This document shows positions 11,332 through 24,603 of a stretch of 64,000 nucleotides of DNA, piece after piece. Source of the DNA: Diphasiastrum complanatum (taxonomy: Eukaryota > Streptophyta > Lycopodiopsida > Lycopodiales > Lycopodiaceae); contig CM055098.1 of NCBI GenBank assembly GCA_029204225.1, positions 12,173,552 through 12,237,551 on the forward strand, written 5' to 3'. The notes under the pieces were generated by a model that worked only from the letters and a program-made list of their open reading frames with translations, had not been told where the DNA came from and made no database searches. The position numbers and the translations under genes were made by a program. Numbering within the stretch: the stretch's first letter is position 1; each line of letters begins with the position of its first letter.

Positions 11332-12460
11332 TTACAACTTCTTGATATGTAAAGGTTCATCAGTAACTCCACAAAAATCAATGGCATTTAATTGTGCATT
11401 CTCAATCACCTTTTGTGTTGGTCTACGGATTCTTGGAGACATTACTCGCCTTTGCTCAGCAGGTTCAGTATCCTCCTCAACTGCTTCAGTTGGGACATCT
11501 GGGACAGGTGCTTCCTCTTCCCCTTCTTCAGTCAGACTGCTACCTGGATACTGCATAAATTCTGGACTACCATTCTCTGGCCCTTCAGAGATTTCTCCTT
11601 CATTAAACTTCACATCTCTGCTCACAAGAATCTTCTTGCTCTCCAGATCATACAACTTGTATCCATGTGATTCAGTGGAATATCCCACAAATATGGTTTT
11701 CACAGACCTGTTATCCAGCTTACTCACTTTTACTTTTGGAATATGCATGTATGCAATGCGCTCAAAAATCCTCAAATGAGAAAGATCTGGTTTTCTATTT
11801 GTCCAGATTTCTGCAGGTGTCTTCCCTTTTACACTGGTTGTCACAGTCTGATTCTACAAATACACAACAGTAGATACTGCTTCACTCCAAAAGTTCATGG
11901 ACAAATTTGACTGAATAAGCATACATTTGGTAGCATCCATAATTGTCCGATTTCTTCTCTCAGCAACTCCATTATTTTGAGGAGTATATCGTACTATAAG
12001 CTCCCTGTCTATACCATCTTGCATACAAAATTCTTTGAATGCATTGCTCAGATACTCTCCTCCATTGTCAGACCTTAGTCTTTTAATCTTTGCTCCTGTA
12101 CGCCTTTCTGCAAAAGCCTTAAATCTCTTGAATGCTTCAAAAGCATTGGATTTAAGCTTCAAAAAATAGACAAATGTCATGTGGCTATAATCATCGATAA
12201 AGGACATGAAATACCTTGAGCCTATCAGAGATTTCATCTTCATAGGGCCACACAAATCAGAATGTACCAATTCAAGAACTGATTTGGCACGCACTCCTTG
12301 TCCTTGAAAAGGATTTTTGTGCTGCTTGCCTAGTACACATGCTTGATAGAAGTTGAAATCACTTTCTATAAATTGGAGTCCAGAAACTAATTTGTTTCTG
12401 TACATACCCACCAATGAGTTCACATTTAGATGACCCAATCTCTTGTGCCATAACTCAGTG
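11332..12460 (-). pseudogene. Copia integrase, unit B
   Basis: Core block 12438-11854: GHLN at the start, HSDLCGPM, RSDNGGEY and NNGVAERRNRT supply D, D and E. A TAG near 11854 separates the C-terminal block 11844-11332, whose acidic tail reads into EEGEEEAPVPDV and stops after LHIKKL. The first Cys of the CxxC zinc-finger pair is Tyr here (FYQAC), unlike unit A, so HHCC binding would fail. Confidence 0.85.
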
Positions 12461-12916
12461 TCAACTTGAAGTGATCAACCCTTTCTCTGTCTTCCTCTTC
12501 ATTGACATCTGATACAGATTGTCTTTTCTCCAGGCTGTAGCTATAGTCACACCTGTTTTTCGATCTTTTATCCTGCATACATCATGATCAAAATTGAAGT
12601 TCATGCCAATATCTGTCAATCTGGCTACTGACAGCAGGTCTTTCCTCAATGATGTTACATACAGGACCTCCTCCAAAGCCTTATCACCACTTTGGGTCTT
12701 CAGAAGAATTCTTCTAGTGCCTTCATCCTTGTGCTGACTGTTATCTCCTAGTGCAACCTTTCTTGTCACATTACAATGCTTGTACTTGTCAAGAATCTCC
12801 TTCCTCCAAGTGATATGAGCTGTTGCACCAGTGTCCAGAATCAAATCAGAAGTGTGTTCCTTGACTAGGCAGGCAATATCATTAATTAATTCAAAAATGG
12901 TGTATGCCTCCTCCAT
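12461..12916 (-). pseudogene. Copia protease, unit B
   Basis: Aspartyl protease block of 151 residues in one open frame. LILDTGATAHIT is the active site (about residues 25-36), followed by LYVTSLRKDLLSVARLTDIGM, typical of the Copia PR to IN linker. It ends at a TGA before IN, with a frameshift needed to reach LWHKRLGH. Not separately functional. Confidence 0.85.
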
Positions 12917-13743
12917 ATCTTTGTCACCTTCTTGTTCACTTGATTCTGCAACATTGGCATCTACTTTGTGTGCCTTGTCAACCTTTTTCTTCTTGCACTC
13001 ATAGGCATAGTGTCCCTCTTTCTTGCAGTAGAAACATTTGCCCTTCTTCCTTCTGGGTTCCTGCTTTCTCTCATCTTGTTGATCTGAACTTCTTTGATCA
13101 CGTCCTTTTCCTGACTATGTTTTGCTTGAGGTGCCTCTCCTTATGAACATGGCTTTCTCCAAGTCTTCATCTCCCTCTGTCTCTTGTCTTAACATCTTCT
13201 CATCTGCAATACCTCTAGCTACATTCTCAAAGGACATATTTGGAGTCCTCATCAGAATCGTTTTGAGAGAGTTATATGAGCTGGGCAAAGATTTCACAAG
13301 AAATAGCAGTTGCTGCACTTCAGGAACTTGATATTCAGCTCCTGCTGCGGCTAACGATGCATATATTTCTTTCATCTTATTGACATGCTGCTGCAAGTCA
13401 CCACCATCCCATTTCATGGTTACCAACTGATGATTCAGGTGCAAAACCTGAATGCCTGACTTCCCTTCATAGTCGGCCTTCAGTCTCTCCCAAATTTCAC
13501 GACTAGTATTGCAGTCAATAGTCTTCATCAATATCTCTTCAGATAAAGACATTGCAATCCATGATGCAGCTTTGTCATCTCGCTTCTTCCAATCACTCAG
13601 AGCTCTGGCATTTCATGGTTCTGGTTCAGGATCAGTCCCATCCACTAATCCCCACAAACCTTCACCCTTCGTGAGCATCTTGGTCTTATGCATCCAGAAG
13701 TGATAGTTTGTGCCATCAAACATTGCATTAGTACAGCTGCCAT
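12917..13743 (-). pseudogene. Copia GAG, unit B
   Basis: UBN2-type GAG. The main block 13552-13115 includes EIWERLKADYEGKS, LNHQLVTMKWDGG and LVKSLPSSYNSLKTIL. It is preceded by an N-terminal stretch (FDGTNYHFWMHK, GEGLWGLVDGT) separated by a TGA near 13616. It is followed after a TAG by the zinc knuckle C-F-Y-C-x4-H-x4-C at 12995-13036. An ATG at about 13743 is out of frame by one base, so the original start is uncertain. Confidence 0.85.
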
Positions 13744-13834
13744 CTTCTCTCCTCAAATCTGTCGTACTGAACTGGACACACTAGTAACCTGAATCTACCT
13801 AGGCTTCTGCTCTCCTAAGAGCTCTCCTAAGATA

Positions 13835-14351
13835 GCTCTGATACCATGATGATAAAGAACACAGCAGATAATGCTGTCTATAACTAAGTCTATCGCAGGA
13901 TTGATTCACTAGCATGCAGTCAATACAAGATCTATACAGCTACCATTACAAAAACGTAGCTCATGTCAGAGAAGAGAAGAGAAACGCTATAGCATATGGC
14001 AATCACACGTGAACTACACAGATAAACAATCAGCAGAATGTGTTATCAAGACTACAAGAGAAGACAAGAAAAGCTCAACTAGTTCTCATTAAGCAAAACA
14101 TGCAACAGAATTCTCTCTCTCGCTACAGATACTGCATGTGTATATATACAATGTAGCTGATGATTAAAAGAATCATCCATCCTAAGTAATCATGGTGTTT
14201 AGTCTAAAACACTGTGGATCCCTGTCCCAGTCGTGAGAGAGAATATTATGTTTGTTACTGACAACTGGATTAGACTTAGTGGGCTGACGTGCTAGTTTGA
14301 TGATCTGCTGAAGTTCTAAATAAAACGTTTATAGTTCACACTAACTTAACA
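13835..14351 (-). repeat. 5' LTR (13847-14351) and PBS, unit B
   Basis: Same 505-bp TG...CA LTR as in unit A and, as far as I compared it, identical. PBS TGGTATCAGAGC at 13835-13846 on the minus strand. Confidence 0.9.
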
Positions 14352-14432
14352 CCTTGTTGCGTGCCTGTTTGCTAAAGGTGCAGGGACGATCCATATCAGA
14401 CAGGTACCAAGCATTCATAGCCTTCAGCGGCT

Positions 14433-15286
14433 CTTACTCTCACGCGAGTCATCGATTCTCTATCGCGAATTATTGTAAAGCTTTTCAGCTCCAATGAGCA
14501 GACTGATTTTGAGCAGAAGAAGCTAAATTATCAACTTCAGCAAGTTTTGGAGATGTCTTCGCAAACCAAGAAGTTACTGTCAGATACTGAGGAGCTGAAT
14601 CGAATCAACAACTAGCAGCTGCAGAAACAATCCAATGACCTACAGGAGAAGGCCAAGAAGATTAATCAACTCGAGGAGACGAATGCTGACATTCACAACT
14701 CTCTTCTCAAGTGTAGAAAAAATATTCAGTCCAACAAAGCACGGGCTGAAGCTAAACGCGATGTTGAACGTAAGAAACTAATAGTGTATGAAAATGAAAT
14801 GCTTGACAAGAAGAACGAAATCAAAAGTCTGGAATGTCGCCTGCATGAACTCGAGGAGACAAATGCTGACATCCAGAACTCTCTTTTCCAATGTAGAGAA
14901 GATATCCAGTCCAATAGAGCACAGGCTGAAGCTGAACGCGAGGCTGACAGCAAGAAACTAATAGCGTATGAAAAAGAAATGCTTGATAAGAAGGAATAAA
15001 TTAAAAGTCTGGAATGTCGTCTGAATGAAGAAACTAACCATCATGGAACAAAATGCCGCTGATAATTCAAACACAAGTGGCTCTTACGAAGATTCATCGG
15101 CCAGACCTGCACTGCTTGCAAACGCTGTTCATAAAGCGCAAACAGCGTTATTAAATTTCTGCAAGTGTTTGCAGAAATATCGGGTGAAAGTGAATGGAGA
15201 TCCGGACGGAACGGATAGTCAAACATTAAAGAACATCATTTTGCTATACCTGCTCATGCAAAATTAGCTCTCGAGCATCGTGAGAA
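14433..15286 (+). pseudogene. GIL1-like pseudogene, coiled-coil part, unit B
   Basis: Same content and same disabling changes as the unit A copy: NN-stop-QLQ, KE-stop-IKS and the 20-base deletion. It shares with A, against C and the parent gene, two derived bases (GAGCAGACTG and GAAAAAATATTC). A and B therefore share a more recent ancestor for this segment than either does with C. Confidence 0.85.
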
Positions 15287-16105
15287 AGTGACAAATCTGA
15301 CTCAGCTGACAAGACAAATCTGACTCAGCTGACAAATCTGACCAAGCTGACAAATCTGACTTTGTCATCAAGGAAAAGTTTACCAAGATTTTATGGTAGT
15401 TACTTACTTGTACATAGTCCTTATTACTTAAAAGGCGATTACCAACTACAAGGTGGCTGTAATTAATGACTTAGGTGAAAACACGAGTGACCATTCATTA
15501 GGTTAAAACATGAAGTAGCGCCCGAGTGAACAGGTTCTATGGAAAAAGGCCCTTACTGGGCAATGTACTTCGAAACGAGGTGAAGGAGACACGACCTTAA
15601 TTATGTTAGGATCCTTTTATTAATTTTGTTTTATGCATAGGATAACGTGAGTATAAGATCCCATAATTTAATTTTAAGATCTCATTTTATCGTGTAAGGG
15701 TTGGTTAGATCTCCAAAGTCAAGATACAATAGTTTCTGTATTATGGAATGAGCCAGGCAGAGGCAGATGACATTCTGCCCGATAAACTCCGAGCGTCGCC
15801 TATAATCATTGTTTTTGAGGCTGAGATTTTTTTACAGGATCATAATAAAGCAGAATTTGCATTTGAAAAACATAATCAATGTTGAAAACACTTGGTCTCC
15901 CATTTTGCTTTTTAAGCAATTTAAAAAATAGGCATTAATGCAGCAAGCACCTATGCATTTGGTAATTAGAATATGGTTAAGAAGTCCAAGACATTTCAAA
16001 TCAGAGTTAATGCTTCTTGAAATTCGGAGCACTAAATTAAGATCAGAAACTCAAGATTGATTACTATGCTCCAACCTCTACCGCTAACTTCATGAATGAG
16101 AATGT

Positions 16106-16943
16106 GATATCTACGAAAAGATACAAGATCGCTTTGGGCCTTGGTGCTCATTGCTGCCGTGGAAGTGTTAATATTAGAATTAAATGACTTCACAATCCTC
16201 GAGGCTCCAGCCATTCAGTAGAGTTGGACATTCACATTCAGTGGAGTGGACGTTCACATTATTTATTGCTATTGCCATTGCTAACCATCTTGCGAGTAGA
16301 CATCCTCAAAGAAATCTCTGCTAATAGGCGAAAACGTAGATATTGCTCACAAAAGTTATATTTCGTCATAAGCAGACATGGAAAGTAATATGCAAACACA
16401 AACTTCAAAAGAACTTCGAAACTTTAAGCTCATATGCCAGTATACTTACTTGGAATGTCAGATAGATCATTTATGTTATCTGTAGGTCGTTCTCAATTTA
16501 GTATATAAGACAAACTCACGTAAGTATACATTATTTACAGTTTCTTGTGTTGTTGACACTATAGTTTCTATTTGCTATGGCTTTTGTAAATCGAAGATGG
16601 CGAATCTTTGCTGTATTCGTATGGGTAACTTATAGATGTAGTCTGTGATCCGCAGATTGTTCTTATTACACGGACTTAAATTGAGACGCAAACTATTAAA
16701 GGACAACATGGCTTTGCTAGATCTGCAGATGCAAAGTATGCTCTCCAACATCAAGTATGCCACTTTCTTTTTGCAGCGTTAGAGAAAGATCTCAACTTAA
16801 ATAGAGGTTTTGCATGGTCTTTGATATGAAAGATCTATCAAAAGCTGCATTCCAAGAATACAAGCAATACAGCTCTGCTAAGCTATAATATTTAATAGCG
16901 GCACTTGTATCCAAACCTGACAAAAGAATGGCATTTCTTTTGG
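16106..16943 (+). pseudogene. GIL1-like promoter/C-terminus fusion, unit B
   Basis: Second copy of the fusion described for unit A: upstream DNA with TATATAAG, then a direct jump to the QNIKEHH-like codons at about 16689, then a frameshift in the NGF segment. No difference from A was noticed here. Confidence 0.75.
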
Positions 16944-17058
16944 GGGAGGAGTCATTTTGTCCTATTTTTGTGATAATGTCATTTTAAACTTTTTAGTGAA
17001 TAAAATAGTGATGGCTCTCAGAGCAGAATTTGTGAGAAGACAAAAATCATGGCAAATT

Positions 17059-17338
17059 AGCTCAACTAGTTCTCATTAAGCAAAACATGCAACAGAATTC
17101 TCTCTCTCGCTACAGATACTGCATGTGTATATATACAATGTAGCTGATGATTAAAAGAATCATTTATCCTAACTAATCACGATGTTTAGTCTAAAACATT
17201 GAGGGTCCCTGTCTCAGTCATGAGAGAGAATATTATGTTTGTTACTGACAACTGGATTAGACTTAGTGGGCTGACGTGCTAGTTTGATGATCTGCTGACG
17301 TTCTAAATAAAACGTTTATAGTTCACACTAACTTAACA
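17059..17338 (-). repeat. Truncated 3' LTR, unit C
   Basis: Same 280-base LTR piece and same joint to ATGGCAAATT as at 9487/9488. Confidence 0.9.
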
Positions 17339-17379
17339 TTCCCCTCTTGAACTGTACACATTTTATTGCCCTGCCCTAC

Positions 17380-18159
17380 TCATCCAATTCCCATTTCAGA
17401 TCTATGTTTTTCAAACAACTTTCTACCTAAGGGCTTTGTTAAGATATCAGCCACCATATCTTCAGATTAGATATACTTTACAGTAACTAAGGATTTCTCT
17501 ATAATATCTTTCACATGGTGATATCTCAATGGGATGTGTTTTGACTTAGAATGGAACACTGGCTCTTTTGTCAGGTTGATGGCGCTTTGATTATCCATTC
17601 TCATTGTAGTGGGTTCATGCTGTTCAAATCCGATTTCTCTGAGTAAATTTCTCAACCAAACAATTTCATTGCTATTCTTGGAAGTTGCCACATATTTAGA
17701 TTCACAAGATGACTGTGCAACCAGACTTTGTTTCTTGGAAATCCAGCTAATGGCACCTCCACATAGTAAGAAACATCCACTTGTTATTGATTTGCTATCA
17801 TCTCTGCAACTGGCCCAACTGGCGTCACTATATGCTTCAAGATTTTGGTTTGCTTTTGAAGAATATGTGGTACCAAAGTTTGAGGTATTTTTCAGATACT
17901 GCATAATTCTTTTTGCCAACCTCCAATGTGCAACTCCTGGATTGTTAGAAAAATGGCTGAGAGAGAAGACTGAATAAGCCAAATATGGTCTAGTGCAGAC
18001 AACAAGATACATCAAACTACCAATTAGACTCTTGAATGGAATCTGTGCCATTTCTTCCTTTTCTTTATCTGTCTTTGGACTGTCATTTCTAGATAAAATT
18101 GCTCCTGGTTCCATTGGTGTTGCTGATCCTTTACAATCCTGCATATTATAGTTTTTCAT
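17380..18159 (-). pseudogene. Copia RNase H, unit C
   Basis: Identical in translation to unit B: YSDASWASC, SSCESKY, MDNQSAINL, with the same TAA before the MVADILTKPLG tail. Confidence 0.85.
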
Positions 18160-18902
18160 GATACGTAATGCATACTCTGACTGCTTAATTGTTACAGTTT
18201 GTGTCTATCTCTAGATATTTCAATTCCTAGACACAATTTAGCTTCACCTAGATCTGTAATTTCTAGTTGAGTCTTTAGTTTGACTTTGATGTGTCTAATC
18301 AATTCTATACGATTTCCTATTAGTAGACAATCATCAACAAATACTGTTATAATCAGAAAAGCTTGAACATTTCTATAGACAAACATTTGAATCAGAATTG
18401 ATTGGAGCAAAGCAGCAATTTTTGAGAATTTCATCAATTCTCTTGTGCCAGGCCCGTGCAGCTTGCTTAAGTCCATAAATGTTTTTATTTAATCTGCACA
18501 CACTATTTGGAAACTTGTCATCTTCAAAGCCCTCCGGTTGCTTCATATAGATCTCCTCTTCCAGATCACCATGCAAAAAAGCTGTCTTAACGTCGATCTG
18601 ATGAATTTCCAGGTCATGCTTGGTAGCTAATGCAAGAAACAATCGAATACTAGACATTCTGACTACTGGAGAGAATATTTCTAAGTAATCTATCCCATAC
18701 TGCTAAGAAAATCCTTTGGCCACAAGTCTGGCCTTGTGTCTATCCACAGTTCCATTTGCATTTGTCTTCCTTTTAAAGACCCACTTGCAATCAACTGCTT
18801 TTCTATCCTCTGGCAAAACACAGAGTTCCCAGACCTTATTCTTCTACATTGATGACATTTCTTCCATCAGTGCCTTTAGCCATTTGTTTGATTCATCACA
18901 AC
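18160..18902 (-). pseudogene. Copia reverse transcriptase, unit C
   Basis: Same two overlapping frames as unit B, with FVDD in 18476-18192 and FLHGDLEEEIYM in 18657-18373, and the same frameshift between them. Confidence 0.85.
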
Positions 18903-20031
18903 TTACAACTTCTTGATATGTAAAGGTTCATCAGTAACTCCACAAAAATCAATGGCATTTAATTGTGCATTCTCAATCACCTTTTGTGTTGGTCTACGGA
19001 TTCTTGGAGACATTACTCGCCTTTGCTCAGCAGGTTCAGTATCCTCCTCAACTGCTTCAGTTGGGACATCTGGGACAGGTGCTTCCTCTTCCCCTTCTTC
19101 AGTCAGACTGCTACCTGGATACTGCATAAATTCTGGACTACCATTCTCTGGCCCTTCAGAGATTTCTCCTTCATTAAACTTCACATCTCTGCTCACAAGA
19201 ATCTTCTTGCTCTCCAGATCATACAACTTGTATCCATGTGATTCAGTGGAATATCCCACAAATATGGTTTTCACAGACCTGTTATCCAGCTTACTCACTT
19301 TTACTTTTGGAATATGCATGTATGCAATGCGCTCAAAAATCCTCAAATGAGAAAGATCTGGTTTTCTATTTGTCCAGATTTCTGCAGGTGTCTTCCCTTT
19401 TACACTGGTTGTCACAGTCTGATTCTACAAATACACAACAGTAGATACTGCTTCACTCCAAAAGTTCATGGACAAATTTGACTGAATAAGCATACATTTG
19501 GTAGCATCCATAATTGTCCGATTTCTTCTCTCAGCAACTCCATTATTTTGAGGAGTATATCGTACTATAAGCTCCCTGTCTATACCATCTTGCATACAAA
19601 ATTCTTTGAATGCATTGCTCAGATACTCTCCTCCATTGTCAGACCTTAGTCTTTTAATCTTTGCTCCTGTACGCCTTTCTGCAAAAGCCTTAAATCTCTT
19701 GAATGCTTCAAAAGCATTGGATTTAAGCTTCAAAAAATAGACAAATGTCATGTGGCTATAATCATCGATAAAGGACATGAAATACCTTGAGCCTATCAGA
19801 GATTTCATCTTCATAGGGCCACACAAATCAGAATGTACCAATTCAAGAACTGATTTGGCACGCACTCCTTGTCCTTGAAAAGGATTTTTGTGCTGCTTGC
19901 CTAGTACACATGCTTGATAGAAGTTGAAATCACTTTCTATAAATTGGAGTCCAGAAACTAATTTGTTTCTGTACATACCCACCAATGAGTTCACATTTAG
20001 ATGACCCAATCTCTTGTGCCATAACTCAGTG
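18903..20031 (-). pseudogene. Copia integrase, unit C
   Basis: Same D-D-E core (20009-19425) and C-terminal block (19415-18903) as unit B, with the same stop between them and the same Tyr in place of the first CxxC cysteine. This ties the left half of C to B rather than to A. Confidence 0.85.
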
Positions 20032-20487
20032 TCAACTTGAAGTGATCAACCCTTTCTCTGTCTTCCTCTTCATTGACATCTGATACAGATTGTCTTTTCT
20101 CCAGGCTGTAGCTATAGTCACACCTGTTTTTCGATCTTTTATCCTGCATACATCATGATCAAAATTGAAGTTCATGCCAATATCTGTCAATCTGGCTACT
20201 GACAGCAGGTCTTTCCTCAATGATGTTACATACAGGACCTCCTCCAAAGCCTTATCACCACTTTGGGTCTTCAGAAGAATTCTTCTAGTGCCTTCATCCT
20301 TGTGCTGACTGTTATCTCCTAGTGCAACCTTTCTTGTCACATTACAATGCTTGTACTTGTCAAGAATCTCCTTCCTCCAGGTGATATGAGCTGTTGCACC
20401 AGTGTCCAGAATCAAATCAGAAGTGTGTTCCTTGACTAGGCAGGCAATATCATTAATTAATTCAAAAATGGTGTATGCCTCCTCCAT
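20032..20487 (-). pseudogene. Copia protease, unit C
   Basis: Same 151-residue frame with LILDTGATAHIT. Near 20377 C and A share CCAGGTG where B alone has CCAAGTG. Confidence 0.85.
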
Positions 20488-21314
20488 ATCTTTGTCACCT
20501 TCTTGTTCACTTGATTCTGCAACATTGGCATCTACTTTGTGTGCCTTGTCAACCTTTTTCTTCTTGCACTCATAGGCATAGTGTCCCTCTTTCTTGCAGT
20601 AGAAACATTTGCCCTTCTTCCTTCTGGGTTCCTGCTTTCTCTCATCTTGTTGATCTGAACTTCTTTGATCACGTCCTTTTCCTGACTATGTTTTGCTTGA
20701 GGTGCCTCTCCTTATGAACATGGCTTTCTCCAAGTCTTCATCTCCCTCTGTCTCTTGTCTTAACATCTTCTCATCTGCAATACCTCTAGCTACATTCTCA
20801 AAGGACATATTTGGAGTCCTCATCAGAATCGTTTTGAGAGAGTTATATGAGCTGGGCAAAGATTTCACAAGAAATAGCAGTTGCTGCACTTCAGGAACTT
20901 GATATTCAGCTCCTGCTGCGGCTAACGATGCATATATTTCTTTCATCTTATTGACATGCTGCTGCAAGTCACCACCATCCCATTTCATGGTTACCAACTG
21001 ATGATTCAGGTGCAAAACCTGAATGCCTGACTTCCCTTCATAGTCGGCCTTCAGTCTCTCCCAAATTTCACGACTAGTATTGCAGTCAATAGTCTTCATC
21101 AATATCTCTTCAGATAAAGACATTGCAATCCATGATGCAGCTTTGTCATCTCGCTTCTTCCAATCACTCAGAGCTCTGGCATTTCATGGTTCTGGTTCAG
21201 GATCAGTCCCATCCACTAATCCCCACAAACCTTCACCCTTCGTGAGCATCTTGGTCTTATGCATCCAGAAGTGATAGTTTGTGCCATCAAACATTGCATT
21301 AGTACAGCTGCCAT
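20488..21314 (-). pseudogene. Copia GAG, unit C
   Basis: Same GAG as B: main block 21123-20686, TAG, then zinc knuckle at 20566-20607, with the same upstream TGA. Confidence 0.85.
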
Positions 21315-21405
21315 CTTCTCTCCTCAAATCTGTCGTACTGAACTGGACACACTAGTAACCTGAATCTACCTAGGCTTCTGCTCTCCTAAGAGCTCTCCTA
21401 AGATA

Positions 21406-21922
21406 GCTCTGATACCATGATGATAAAGAACACAGCAGATAATGCTGTCTATAACTAAGTCTATCGCAGGATTGATTCACTAGCATGCAGTCAATACAAG
21501 ATCTATACAGCTACCATTACAAAAACGTAGCTCATGTCAGAGAAGAGAAGAGAAACGCTATAGCATATGGCAATCACACGTGAACTACACAGATAAACAA
21601 TCAGCAGAATGTGTTATCAAGACTACAAGAGAAGACAAGAAAAGCTCAACTAGTTCTCATTAAGCAAAACATGCAACAGAATTCTCTCTCTCGCTACAGA
21701 TACTGCATGTGTATATATACAATGTAGCTGATGATTAAAAGAATCATCCATCCTAAGTAATCATGGTGTTTAGTCTAAAACACTGTGGATCCCTGTCCCA
21801 GTCGTGAGAGAGAATATTATGTTTGTTACTGACAACTGGATTAGACTTAGTGGGCTGACGTGCTAGTTTGATGATCTGCTGAAGTTCTAAATAAAACGTT
21901 TATAGTTCACACTAACTTAACA
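21406..21922 (-). repeat. 5' LTR (21418-21922) and PBS, unit C
   Basis: Same 505-bp LTR followed on the minus strand by TGGTATCAGAGC at 21406-21417. Confidence 0.9.
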
Positions 21923-22003
21923 CCTTGTTGCGTGCCTGTTTGCTAAAGGTGCAGGGACGATCCATATCAGACAGGTACCAAGCATTCATAGCCTTCAGCG
22001 GCT

Positions 22004-22857
22004 CTTACTCTCACGCGAGTCATCGATTCTCTATCGCGAATTATTGTAAAGCTTTTCAGCTCCAATGAGCAGAATGATTTTGAGCAGAAGAAGCTAAATT
22101 ATCAACTTCAGCAAGTTTTGGAGATGTCTTCGCAAACCAAGAAGTTACTGTCAGATACTGAGGAGCTGAATCGAATCAACAACTAGCAGCTGCAGAAACA
22201 ATCCAATGACCTACAGGAGAAGGCCAAGAAGATTAATCAACTCGAGGAGACGAATGCTGACATTCACAACTCTCTTCTCAAGTGTAGAAAAGATATTCAG
22301 TCCAACAAAGCACGGGCTGAAGCTAAACGCGATGTTGAACGTAAGAAAATAATAGTGTATGAAAATGAAATGCTTGACAAGAAGAACTAAATCAAAAGTC
22401 TGGAATGTCGCCTGCATGAACTCGAGGAGACAAATGCTGACATCCAGAACTCTCTTTTCCAATGTAGAGAAGATATCCAGTCCAATAGAGCACAGGCTGA
22501 AGCTGAACGCGAGGCTGACAGCAAGAAACTAATAGCGTATGAAAAAGAAATGCTTGATAAGAAGGAATAAATTAAAAGTCTGGAATGTCGTCTGAATGAA
22601 GAAACTAACCATCATGGAACAAAATGCCGCTGATAATTCAAACACAAGTGGCTCTTACGAAGATTCATCGGCCAGACCTGCACTGCTTGCAAACGCTGTT
22701 CATAAAGCGCAAACAGCGTTATTAAATTTCTGCAAGTGTTTGCAGAAATATCGGGTGAAAGTGAATGGAGATCCGGACGGAACGGATAGTCAAACATTAA
22801 AGAACATCATTTTGCCATACCTGCTCATGCAAAATTAGCTCTCGAGCATCGTGAGAA
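22004..22857 (+). pseudogene. GIL1-like pseudogene, coiled-coil part, unit C
   Basis: Same segment as in A and B with the shared stops and 20-base deletion, but with its own extra damage: a further nonsense (AACTAA at about 22386) and an AAACTA to AAAATA change near 22347. At two sites (AGAATGATT, GAAAAGATATTC) it keeps the base of the intact parent gene, where A and B are derived. Confidence 0.85.
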
Positions 22858-23676
22858 AGTGACAAATCTGACTCAGCTGACAAGACAAATCTGACTCAGC
22901 TGACAAATCTGACCAAGCTGACAAATCTGACTTTGTCATCAAGGAAAAGTTTACCAAGATTTTATGGTAGTTACTTACTTGTACATAGTCCTTATTACTT
23001 AAAAGGCGATTACCAACTACAAGGTGGCTGTAATTAATGACTTAGGTGAAAACACGAGTGACCATTCATTAGGTTAAAACATGAAGTAGCGCCCGAGTGA
23101 ACAGGTTCTATGGAAAAAGGCCCTTACTGGGCAATGTACTTCGAAACGAGGTGAAGGAGACACGACCTTAATTATGTTAGGATCCTTTTATTAATTTTGT
23201 TTTATGCATAGGATAACGTGAGTATAAGATCCCATAATTTAATTTTAAGATCTCATTTTATCGTGTAAGGGTTGGTTAGATCTCCAAAGTCAAGATACAA
23301 TAGTTTCTGTATTATGGAATGAGCCAGGCAGAGGCAGATGACATTCTGCCCGATAAACTCCGAGCGTTGCCTATAATCATTGTTTTTGAGGCTGAGATTT
23401 TTTTACAGGATCATAATAAAGCAGAATTTGCATTTGAAAAACATAATCAATGTTGAAAACACTTGGTCTCCCATTTTGCTTTTTAAGCAATTTAAAAAAT
23501 AGGCATTAATGCAGCAAGCACCTATGCATTTGGTAATTAGAATATGGTTAAGAAGTCCAAGACATTTCAAATCAGAGTTAATGCTTCTTGAAATTCGGAG
23601 CACTAAATTAAGATCAGAAACTCAAGATTGATTACTATGCTCCAACCTCTACCGCTAACTTCATGAATGAGAATGT

Positions 23677-24508
23677 GATATCTACGAAAAGATACAAGAT
23701 CGCTTTGGGCCTTGGTGCTCATTGCTGCCGTGGAAGTGTTAATATTAGAATTAAATGACTTCACAATCCTCGAGGCTCCAGCCATTCAGTAGAGTTGGAC
23801 ATTCACATTCAGTGGAGTGGACGTTCACATTATTTATTGCTATTGCTAACCATCTTGCGAGTAGACATCCTCAAAGAAATCTCTGTTAATAGGCGAAAAC
23901 GTAGATATTGCTCACAAAAGTTATATTTCGTCATAAGCAGACATGGAAAGTAATATGCAAACGCAAACTTCAAAAGAACTTCGAAACTTTAAGCTCATAT
24001 GCCAGTATACTTACTTGGAATGTCAGATAGATCATTTATGTTATCTGTAGGTCGTTCTCAATTTAGTATATAAGACAAACTCACGTAAGTATACATTATT
24101 TACAGTTTCTTGTGTTGTTGACACTATAGTTTCTATTTGCTATGGCTTTTGTAAATCGAAGATGGCAAATATTTGTTGTATTCGTATGGGTAACTTATAG
24201 ATGTAGTCTGTGATCCGCAGATTGTTCTTATTACACGGACTTAAATTGAGACGCAAACTATTAAAGGACAACATGGCTTTGCTAGATCTGCAGATGCAAA
24301 GTATGCTCTCCAACATCAAGTATGCCACTTTCTTTTTGCAGAGTTAGAGAAAGATCTCAACTTAAATAGAGGTTTTGCATGGTCTTTGATATGAAAGATC
24401 TATCAAAAGCTGCATTCCAAGAATACAAGCAATACAGCTCTGCTAAGCTATAATATTTAATAGCGGCACTTGTATCCAAACCTGACAAAAGAATGGCATT
24501 TCTTTTGG
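23677..24508 (+). pseudogene. GIL1-like promoter/C-terminus fusion, unit C
   Basis: Third copy of the fusion. It has a 6-base deletion in the TTGCTATTGCCATTGC run (near 23845) and a few private substitutions. Past 24508 the sequence continues without the LTR joint seen in A and B, and so shows the unrearranged right flank. Confidence 0.75.
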
Positions 24509-24603
24509 GGGAGGAGTCATTTTGTCCTATTTTTGTGATAATGTCATTTTAAACTTTTTAGTGAATAAAATAGTGATGGCTCTCAGAGCAGAATTTGTGA
24601 GAA

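Larger units (their letters stand above)
9488..14351 (-). mobile_element. Copia element of unit B
   Basis: The most complete copy: truncated 3' LTR (9488-9767), RH, RT, IN, PR, GAG, PBS (13835-13846) and 5' LTR (13847-14351). The polypurine tract GAGGGGAA lies at 9768-9775 on the minus strand. Several stops and frameshifts break the polyprotein. The left LTR lacks its last 225 bases, so no target site duplication can be tested. Confidence 0.92.
17059..21922 (-). mobile_element. Copia element of unit C
   Basis: Third copy, same organisation as B: truncated 3' LTR 17059-17338, RH, RT, IN, PR, GAG, PBS 21406-21417, 5' LTR 21418-21922. Through IN it is nearly identical to B. Confidence 0.92.
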
